Shown here piece by piece: positions 5,495-9,733 of a DNA stretch of 9,733 nt. Within the stretch, counting starts at the first letter, position 1. Every line of letters begins with the position of its first letter. The stretch is from Alphaproteobacteria bacterium (GTDB lineage: Bacteria; Pseudomonadota; Alphaproteobacteria; Rhizobiales; Rhizobiaceae): contig JAUIBM010000065.1 of the NCBI GenBank assembly GCA_030428345.1, positions 1 to 9,733 on the forward strand, in the 5' to 3' direction. The notes under the pieces were generated by a model, which saw nothing but the letters and a program-made list of their open reading frames with translations, did no database searches and was not told the origin of the DNA. Made by a program: the position numbers and the translations under genes.

Positions 5495-5953
5495 ATGTCA
5501 CAGACGCCGCAAATCGAAATCGCGCAGCTTCACCTTAAGGACGCGCTGGAAGTCGCCCCGCTGATCGCCGCCTATGCGCAGGCGCTGAAGCGCGGCGCGC
5601 CGCGCCAGCCGGATCTGTATTACGCAGAGCAATTGCTGCAGGACCGCACGGCGCAGTTCCTGGGCGCGCGGCTCGACGGCGAGCTGGTCGGCTTCATCAT
5701 CTTCTACGATCTGCCGGAGCCCGTCTCGGGCATGCGCGCCGGCCAGGCCGACCATCTCTATGTGCATCACGACCATCGCGGCAAGGGCATCGCCAAGGCG
5801 CTGGTCGACGTGCTGGCCGACCAGGCCGTCGCGCGCGGCTGGGCCAAGCTGATGCTGAACGCGCCGCGCCAGCCCGATACCGGACGCAAGGTGTTCGAGG
5901 CGGTCGCCGCGCCGGCCGACTGGCATTCCTACGTGCTTCGCTTCGATCGCTGA
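5495..5953 (+). CDS. GNAT-family N-acetyltransferase
   Basis: This 152-residue single-domain GNAT protein would transfer an acetyl group from acetyl-CoA to an amine. The acetyl-CoA-binding motif A is clear: DHLYVHHDHRGKGIAKALV at 86-104, with the R/QxxGxG-type loop at H94-A100. Beta strands at about 54-58 and 64-71 (ELVGFIIFYD) precede it, and the C-terminal ADWHSYVLRFDR fits the last strand. Motifs resemble the small, soluble GNATs of unknown substrate found widely in proteobacteria. The start at 5495 has GGA 7 bases upstream; ATG at 5486 is in frame and possible (three more residues). The same frame is open for hundreds of codons upstream, antisense to the permease, but this is GC-driven and not part of the gene. 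The substrate is unknown. Confidence 0.87.
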   Translation: MSQTPQIEIAQLHLKDALEVAPLIAAYAQALKRGAPRQPDLYYAEQLLQDRTAQFLGARLDGELVGFIIFYDLPEPVSGMRAGQADHLYVHHDHRGKGIAKALVDVLADQAVARGWAKLMLNAPRQPDTGRKVFEAVAAPADWHSYVLRFDR

Positions 5954-6116
5954 AGCCGGGGCAATCCGCGCGCGCATTCGCGCAATCCTGTCCCCGCCTG
6001 TTCGAGCGGTGGCATGCTGCCGGGGAGTAGATTGATCCGGCAGGCGGTCGCCCTGAAACATGCCTCGAAACGCTCCGACGAAAGACGCTCCGCCGGGTGA
6101 CGCCCGCCCGCAAGGA
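5954..6116. other. Convergent gap with a short hairpin
   Basis: This 163-base stretch separates the converging GNAT and TetR genes. It contains a perfect 7-base hairpin (CTGCCGG at 6017-6023 with CCGGCAG at 6037-6043) and an ACGCTCCG direct repeat. No U-run follows the hairpin. No gene or clear terminator is seen. Confidence 0.4.
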
Positions 6117-6791
6117 TCATGGCTCCGCGCATTCGTTGCGCGGCTGGTCGAGCAGCAGCGCCGCCAGCGAGCGCTCCAGCCAATCGGCATATTGCTCGAC
6201 CGACTGCCCCTCGATCTCGCGCATCAGCGTGAAGAGTTCTGGACTGGCGAGCCGCCAGAGCGTTGCGGTGGCCGCATCGGTCTGCGCCGCGCCGGCAAGC
6301 GGCGCGTTGCGGGCCAGCGCCCCGGCGAAGACGGCGAGGTTGCGCCGCCTGCCTTCCTGAAGCCGGCGGTACAGATCGGCCAGTTCCGGCACGCTCGCCG
6401 CCGCGCCCTGCACCACCGACATGAGCGGGGCTACCTGCGCCAGGATTGCCGCGATGTCCCGCGCGAAGAGGGCGATCTGGCGCGCCGGGTCGGGCGTTGC
6501 GAGAACCTTCCTGCGGTCGTCCTGCTCGAGCAGGGGGATTTGCGGCGCATCCCGGCGGACGCAGGCCTCGACCAGCGCCTCCAGCAGCGCGAGCTTGCCG
6601 CCGAAGGTGGCGTAGACCGTCTCGGCCGAAACGCCGGCGCCGCGGGCGATGGCGGCGATCGTCGTGCCGCTCCAGCCATGTTCGCGAAACAGCGCATCGG
6701 CCGCCCGCAGGATCGATTCGCGGGTTCTTTCGGCCGCCGCCTTGCGTTTGGGCGAGCGGTATTTGCGGGGTGGCGTTTCGGTCATGTACAT
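6117..6791 (-). CDS. TetR/AcrR-family regulator, divergent from the DUF1772 gene
   Basis: This 224-residue TetR-family protein starts with a basic N-terminus (PRKYRSPKRKAAAER). Its helix-turn-helix is at about residues 44-63 (IAAIARGAGVSAETVYATF), followed by a helical ligand domain. Its C-terminus (TLWRLASPELFTLMR through WLERSLAALLLDQ) is closely similar to that of the TetR at 7381-8025, so the two are paralogues. ATG codons at 6791 and 6785 are both possible, and neither has a clear ribosome site. The message may be short-leadered, because a promoter-like TTGAAC-16-CATATT (6842-6815, minus strand) lies just upstream. It faces the DUF1772 gene with a palindrome in the 63-base gap, so it probably represses both that gene and itself. 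The inducer is unknown. Confidence 0.87.
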   Translation of the reverse strand: MYMTETPPRKYRSPKRKAAAERTRESILRAADALFREHGWSGTTIAAIARGAGVSAETVYATFGGKLALLEALVEACVRRDAPQIPLLEQDDRRKVLATPDPARQIALFARDIAAILAQVAPLMSVVQGAAASVPELADLYRRLQEGRRRNLAVFAGALARNAPLAGAAQTDAATATLWRLASPELFTLMREIEGQSVEQYADWLERSLAALLLDQPRNECAEP

Positions 6792-6816
6792 TTCAATGCA
6801 GTTGGACTAAGGTGAA
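6792..6816. promoter_or_regulatory. Candidate TetR operator between tetR and the DUF1772 gene
   Basis: The pattern TTCA-N4-AGT-N3-ACT-N4-TGAA is symmetric about 6804, typical in size for a TetR-family operator. It begins one base upstream of the tetR ATG at 6791 and overlaps the CATATT that could be the tetR -10. It contains TTGGACTA, similar to TTGGACAA in the promoter region of the paralogous TetR gene. Confidence 0.45.
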
Positions 6817-6854
6817 TATGTCGCGGGGCGCCGCTCGTTCAAGAGGAACCTCAC

Positions 6855-7364
6855 ATGGCCGTCCTTTCCCAAACCCTTCGAACCCTCATTCCGCCTTCCT
6901 CGATTTCGCTGGCGATGCTCCAGACCGTCGCCATCCTGCTGCTGGCGCTGGTCGCGGGGGCGACATTCGGCATCTGGCGCGGCTACAATCCAGCAGGCTG
7001 GACGCCGCATGCCTTCGTCGAGGTGCACCAGACGGCGGTCCGCGGATTAAACGCGCTTCTGCCGGGAATAGCCATGGCGTCGCTGGCGCTCACACTCTTG
7101 CTGGCGCTGCGCAGTCCGCAGCGCGGAGCCGTGCTCGCAGCCTATCTGCTGGCAATCGCGCTGACCATCGCCGGGGGACTGGTGACCCGTCTCGCCAACC
7201 AGCCGATCAATGCGCAGGTGATGACCTGGAGCGCGGCGGCGCCGGCGGCCGACTGGGCGCAATTGCGCGACACATGGTGGTTCTGGCATGTGGTGCGGAC
7301 CCTCGTCGCCATGGCGGCGCTGGTCGTGCTGATCCTGGCGATCCTCGGGGACCGGGCGCGCTGA
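6855..7364 (+). CDS. DUF1772 / anthrone oxygenase-like membrane protein
   Basis: This 169-residue protein has four predicted membrane helices, at about 18-40, 66-85, 92-112 and 147-165. Features resemble the DUF1772 family, also called anthrone oxygenase-like after fungal members: a polar NQPIN motif (115-119) and a DW..LRD.WW.WH..RT segment (133-149) before the last helix. In bacteria the family's reaction is not established, so oxygenase activity should not be assumed. The ATG has AGAGGAA 6 bases upstream. The gene is divergent from one TetR and convergent with its paralogue, with a gap of only 16 bases to the latter. This suggests an inducible gene responding to a small hydrophobic compound. 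Confidence 0.78.
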   Translation: MAVLSQTLRTLIPPSSISLAMLQTVAILLLALVAGATFGIWRGYNPAGWTPHAFVEVHQTAVRGLNALLPGIAMASLALTLLLALRSPQRGAVLAAYLLAIALTIAGGLVTRLANQPINAQVMTWSAAAPAADWAQLRDTWWFWHVVRTLVAMAALVVLILAILGDRAR

Positions 7365-7380
7365 CCGTGTTCGCGCGGCT

Positions 7381-8025
7381 TCACGGCGGCCGCTGCTCGA
7401 CCAGCAGCGCCGCCAGCGAGCGCTCCAGCCACTCGGCATATTGCCCGACCGACAGGCCCTCCGCCTTCCGCATGTGCGCGTACAGTTCCGGGCTGGTGAG
7501 GCGCCAGAGCGTGGCCTCGGCCGCCTCGGCGTCCAGCCCGTCGCGCAGGAGGTTGCCGCGCGCCAGGGCTTCGGCGAAAGCCGTCAGGCCCTGGCGTCTT
7601 TGCACGTCGTATCGCTCGGCGAGCGCGGCGATCTCCGGTTCGCTGGCGGCCGCGTCCTTCGCCGCCGCCAGCAGCGGCGCGAGGCCGGAAAAGCTCGCTT
7701 CGAGGCGGCGGGCGAAATCGGTGATCCACTCGCTCGGCTCGCGAGGGGAAGCAGCCGGCTCCTTCCCTTGCCAGGGGAGGGTGGCGGATTGCTGCTGCTC
7801 GCGCTCCAGAGCGGCGGCGACCACTTCGCGCAATATTTGCCCCTTGCTCAGCATGCCCGAATATACCGTTTCGGTGGACACACCGGCCCTGGCGGCGATC
7901 GAAGCGACGGAGGCGCCGGCCCAGCCGACCTCGCGAAACAATTCCTCGGCCGCGGCGAGTACAGCCGCGCGCGTGCGCGCCTTGCGGGATGCAGAAGCCC
8001 TGGCGAATGCCTGTGTTTTGATCAT
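7381..8025 (-). CDS. TetR/AcrR-family regulator, paralogue of the one at 6117-6791
   Basis: This 214-residue TetR-family protein has its helix-turn-helix at about residues 39-58 (SVASIAARAGVSTETVYSGM). Its helical C-terminal domain closely matches that of the regulator at 6117-6791 (TLWRLTSPELYAHMR, QYAEWLERSLAALLVEQ). At the DNA level, 30 bases at 7402-7431 are identical to 6153-6182, which points to a duplication. The usual aromatic Phe after the recognition helix is Met here (YSGM instead of YATF), and the residues around 75-95 are longer and more variable. The ATG at 8025 has only a weak GGGCGGG-like site upstream. It converges on the DUF1772 gene. Its target may be itself, that gene or something distant; the ligand is unknown. 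Confidence 0.85.
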   Translation of the reverse strand: MIKTQAFARASASRKARTRAAVLAAAEELFREVGWAGASVASIAARAGVSTETVYSGMLSKGQILREVVAAALEREQQQSATLPWQGKEPAASPREPSEWITDFARRLEASFSGLAPLLAAAKDAAASEPEIAALAERYDVQRRQGLTAFAEALARGNLLRDGLDAEAAEATLWRLTSPELYAHMRKAEGLSVGQYAEWLERSLAALLVEQRPP

Positions 8026-8044
8026 TGGCGACCCGCCCTGGCGG

Positions 8045-8063
8045 TTGAATTGTCCAATATCAA
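8045..8063. promoter_or_regulatory. Candidate operator upstream of the second paralogous TetR
   Basis: TTGA and TCAA (minus strand) flank ATTG-GA-CAAT, 20 bases upstream of the tetR start at 8025. It includes TTGGACAA, which resembles the TTGGACTA in the palindrome of the paralogous regulator. The symmetry is imperfect and the assignment tentative. Confidence 0.3.
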
Positions 8064-8069
8064 GGCATC

Positions 8070-8159
8070 ATGACGCAACAAGACCAAACGGCCACAGACA
8101 CCATCTCGAATTATCATTGCAAGCCAACGGAACAAGAACTTGCATTGCTTTCGCCCTGA
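8070..8159 (+). CDS. Possible 29-residue peptide
   Basis: A small frame starts at ATG 8070, with AAGG a few bases upstream, and encodes a polar peptide (MTQQDQTATDTISNYHCKPT, then EQELALLSP). It is A+T-richer than the surrounding genes, has no hydrophobic segment and is not recognised. A weak hairpin plus six Ts (8284-8319) lies 125 bases downstream. It could be a leader peptide or chance. Confidence 0.15.
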   Translation: MTQQDQTATDTISNYHCKPTEQELALLSP

Positions 8160-8282
8160 CCGCCATATGGCACTTAAGTACGAAATTGTATTGATGCAAC
8201 ATTTGTTGCGCCGGGAAGGAGATTTGAATTCTTGTGGCGACAGGGGCGGCAATCGTGAAGGTGGAGCGCTTGCGAAGGGGCT
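8160..8282. other. Palindrome-rich part of the sdh upstream region
   Basis: Three short perfect palindromes lie within 50 bases: GCCATATGGC (8162-8171), ACTTAAGT (8172-8179) and GCAACA-TT-TGTTGC (8196-8209). The stretch is A+T-richer than the flanks and contains no gene. These are plausible binding sites for a regulator of the sdh operon, but I cannot assign one. Confidence 0.35.
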
Positions 8283-8310
8283 TTGCGGGTCGCGGCAGCC
8301 CGCATCTAAT
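8283..8310 (+). promoter_or_regulatory. Putative sdhC promoter
   Basis: TTGCGG (8283-8288) is followed after 16 bases by TCTAAT (8305-8310), a five-of-six match to the sigma-70 -10 box. It would give an sdh leader of roughly 170 bases containing two strong inverted repeats. The -35 match is modest. Confidence 0.35.
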
Positions 8311-8347
8311 CGATTTTTTCGCCCTTGCCCGGCCTGCAGGTTTTGAC

Positions 8348-8363
8348 GCGCGGAATTCCGCGC
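8348..8363. repeat. Perfect 16-base palindrome in the sdh leader
   Basis: GCGCGGAATTCCGCGC is fully self-complementary with no spacer. It suits binding by a dimeric regulator better than an RNA hairpin, which would need a loop. Confidence 0.6.
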
Positions 8364-8375
8364 TCTAGAAGAAGG

Positions 8376-8395
8376 TCGTTCGCAGATGCGAACGA
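8376..8395 (+). repeat. Tight hairpin in the sdh leader
   Basis: TCGTTCGC (8376-8383) pairs perfectly with GCGAACGA (8388-8395) around an AGAT loop. The stem extends by GG and CC if one base is bulged. It lies 90 bases before the sdhC start and just downstream of the 16-base palindrome. It could be an RNA element in the leader. Confidence 0.5.
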
Positions 8396-8484
8396 TCCGC
8401 CGCAAAGACGCTTGCAGTGAGCGGAATGAAGGTGGAAACAAGGACTTGGCCCGGCGCATCCCGGGTATTTGGAGGCCGTCCCGC

Positions 8485-8883
8485 ATGGCTCATGCCGATA
8501 TTCGCAGCAAGCGTCCGCTTTCGCCGCATCTTACCGTCTTCAAGCCGATCCCGACCATGGTCATGTCGATCGTGCACCGCATCACCGGATCGGCGCTCTA
8601 TTTCGGCATGCTGCTCTTCGCCTGGTGGATCATGGCCGCCGCCGCCGGCCCGGAATATTTCGACTGGGTCAACGGCATTTACGGCTCCTGGTTCGGGCAG
8701 CTGGTCCTGTTCGGCTTCACCTGGGCGCTGCTGCATCACATGCTTGGCGGGCTGCGCCATTTCGTCTGGGACACCGGACGCGGCATGGACAAGGCCAGCG
8801 CCACCACCATGGCCTGGGCCACGCTCGCCGGTTCGATCATCCTGACGCTCCTGGTATGGATCGTCGGCTACGCGGTGCGATAG
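8485..8883 (+). CDS. sdhC: Succinate dehydrogenase cytochrome b556 subunit
   Basis: SdhC is one of two membrane anchors of complex II. It helps bind heme b and ubiquinone in the inner membrane. The 132 residues carry the family signatures RPLSPHLTVFK (10-20) and SIVHRITG (28-35); S28 and R32 correspond to quinone-site residues. LLHHMLGGLRHFVWD (82-96) contains H85, aligned with the heme-ligand His84 of E. coli. Three membrane helices are visible, at about 32-53, 66-89 and 109-130. The ATG at 8485 has GGAGG 9 bases upstream; a longer in-frame start at 8386 would lie in the leader hairpin and adds atypical residues. The stop overlaps the ribosome site of sdhD, so the two are co-transcribed. Confidence 0.96.
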   Translation: MAHADIRSKRPLSPHLTVFKPIPTMVMSIVHRITGSALYFGMLLFAWWIMAAAAGPEYFDWVNGIYGSWFGQLVLFGFTWALLHHMLGGLRHFVWDTGRGMDKASATTMAWATLAGSIILTLLVWIVGYAVR

Positions 8884-8892
8884 GAGGAAATC

Positions 8893-9273
8893 ATGTCGAT
8901 GCGCACTCCGCTCGCCCGCGTTCGCGGGCTCGGTTCGGCCAAGGAGGGCACGGATCATTTCTGGCGCCAGCGCCTGACCGCAATCGCCAATGTGCCGCTG
9001 GTGCTGTTCTTCGTGATCCTGATGATCACGCTCAACGGCAAGCCCTATGGCGAGGTCGTCGCCACGCTGGCCTCGCCGCTGGTCGCGGTGCTGCTGCTGC
9101 TGGGCGTCGGCTCGGTGGTCTATCACATGCGTCTCGGCATGCAGGTCGTGATCGAGGACTATGTGCATGGCGAGGGCGGCAAGCTGGCTCTCGTGGTGCT
9201 CAACACATTCTATTGCATCGCGGTCGCGGCGCTGTCGGCGTTCGCGATCCTCAAACTTGCGTTCGGAGGCTGA
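8893..9273 (+). CDS. sdhD: Succinate dehydrogenase hydrophobic membrane anchor subunit
   Basis: SdhD is the second membrane anchor of complex II, pairing with SdhC around heme b and the quinone site. The 126 residues contain the family segment FWRQRLTAIANVPL (23-36). YHMRLGMQVVIEDYVH (77-92) includes H78, which aligns with E. coli His71 near the heme, and D89-Y90, which correspond to the quinone-site Asp-Tyr pair. Three membrane helices are seen, at about 31-48, 56-80 and 98-122. GGAGG lies 5 bases before the ATG and overlaps the sdhC stop. Only 4 bases separate its stop from the sdhA start, indicating one operon. Confidence 0.96.
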   Translation: MSMRTPLARVRGLGSAKEGTDHFWRQRLTAIANVPLVLFFVILMITLNGKPYGEVVATLASPLVAVLLLLGVGSVVYHMRLGMQVVIEDYVHGEGGKLALVVLNTFYCIAVAALSAFAILKLAFGG

Positions 9274-9277
9274 ACGA

Positions 9278-9733
9278 ATGGCCAATATCAACGGCCGGGC
9301 ATATGAGTTCGTCGATCACTATCACGATGTGGTGGTTGTCGGCGCCGGCGGATCCGGCCTGCGCGCCACGCTCGGCATGGCCGAGCAGGGCCTGCGCACG
9401 GCCTGCGTGACCAAGGTCTTCCCGACCCGCAGCCATACCGTCGCGGCGCAGGGCGGCATCGCCGCCTCGCTCAAGAACATGACGCCCGATTCGTGGCAGT
9501 GGCATCTCTACGACACCGTCAAGGGCTCGGACTGGCTCGGCGATGTCGACGCCATGCAGTACATGGTGATGCAGGCGCCGGCGGCGCAGGACAGTGTCAG
9601 CGGCCCCGCCCTCAGGTTCATCACCCTCCCGGCTGTCCGGTCGGGCGAGGGGCGCGGCGCATGCTGGGGCGGGATCGACTTCGAGGCGCGGATCTGGACC
9701 GTTCCGGCGGCGCGCATGAAGGGCGGGCGGGAG
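9278..9733 (+). CDS. sdhA: Succinate dehydrogenase flavoprotein N-terminus running into an integrase-like segment (partial)
   Basis: The frame starts at ATG 9278 with GGAGG 8 bases upstream, and is open for 152 codons to the window edge. Residues 1-103 are clear SdhA, the FAD-binding catalytic subunit that oxidises succinate to fumarate. They show the GAGGSG dinucleotide fold (22-27), the SHTVAAQGGIAA segment with H53 as the covalent FAD-attachment histidine, and NMTPDSWQWHLYDTVKGSDW (67-86). SdhA would normally continue after APAA (100-103) with a VYELEH.GVPFSR-like stretch. It does not. From about residue 104, no reading frame matches SdhA, and the current frame instead resembles a tyrosine recombinase. 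As presented, the gene cannot encode a full flavoprotein. Either the contig end is chimeric or sdhA is interrupted here. Confidence 0.9.
   Translation, partial: MANINGRAYEFVDHYHDVVVVGAGGSGLRATLGMAEQGLRTACVTKVFPTRSHTVAAQGGIAASLKNMTPDSWQWHLYDTVKGSDWLGDVDAMQYMVMQAPAAQDSVSGPALRFITLPAVRSGEGRGACWGGIDFEARIWTVPAARMKGGRE
9587..9733 (+). mobile_element. Tyrosine recombinase (phage-type integrase) catalytic-domain fragment
   Basis: Codons 104-152 of the sdhA frame read like the start of a tyrosine recombinase catalytic domain. ALRFITLPAVRSGEGRGACW (111-130) matches the usual L..TA.RSGE.RG..W block, in which R121 would be the first catalytic arginine. GIDFEARIWTVPAARMKGGR (132-151) then matches the common (I)D...W.(I/V)PA.RMK..R.H pattern of P4-like integrases. 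The N-terminal core-binding domain is absent and the rest lies beyond the window. The fragment is in frame with sdhA and has no start or ribosome site of its own. The identification is from motif recall, without a database search. Confidence 0.72.

Noticed and set aside
8284..8319. Rho-independent terminator before sdhC
   Set aside because: The 6-pair hairpin is separated from the six-T run by nine bases, so it is weak. It also coincides with a better promoter match.
8365..9291. 308-codon minus-strand frame
   Set aside because: It is antisense to sdhC and sdhD, which are unambiguous. The translation is rich in His, Gln, Asp and Arg, as expected of a GC-rich shadow frame.
9230..9733. tRNA or attachment site next to the integrase-like fragment
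   Set aside because: I saw no tRNA-like fold or duplicated short sequence around the junction, so no att site can be called within the window.

Overview
The window is GC-rich, densely coded, chromosomal-type DNA. It most likely comes from an alphaproteobacterium. The SdhC and SdhD sequences, the sdhC-sdhD-sdhA order, the PspA plus YiaA-type pair and a repeat carrying CATCCTGAGCCTGTCGAAGG all fit that class. I cannot name a genus from the sequence alone.

Layout. Positions 1-1497 (minus strand) hold the first 499 codons of an exported protein of unknown function with an EF-hand-like loop; it runs off the left edge. Positions 1580-3458 form an envelope-stress module: a YiaA-type two-helix membrane protein and a PspA/IM30 protein on the minus strand, diverging from a TetR regulator on the plus strand. 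Three copies of TGAAC-N3-GTTCA lie between the two arms. Positions 3448-4290 contain no gene I can support. Instead they hold about ten inverted repeats, three of which share loop-edge motifs and have compensated stem changes. An AEC-family permease (minus) and a GNAT acetyltransferase (plus) diverge at 4394-5953. Then come two paralogous TetR regulators, both on the minus strand, with a DUF1772-type membrane protein gene on the plus strand between them (6117-8025). A 400-base leader region follows, and then the succinate dehydrogenase operon: sdhC, sdhD and the start of sdhA.

How the parts work together. The TetR at 2808 probably controls both itself and the pspA-yiaA pair through the triple operator. 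The TetR at 6117-6791 probably controls the DUF1772 gene from the divergent promoter region. The sdh genes encode complex II, which links the TCA cycle to the quinone pool.

The strongest anomaly is at the right end. The sdhA frame matches succinate dehydrogenase for about 103 codons. It then continues without a break into sequence that looks like the catalytic core of a tyrosine recombinase (integrase). This is either a contig-end chimera or a real interruption of sdhA. The second notable signal is the trio of covarying hairpins at 3856-4001.
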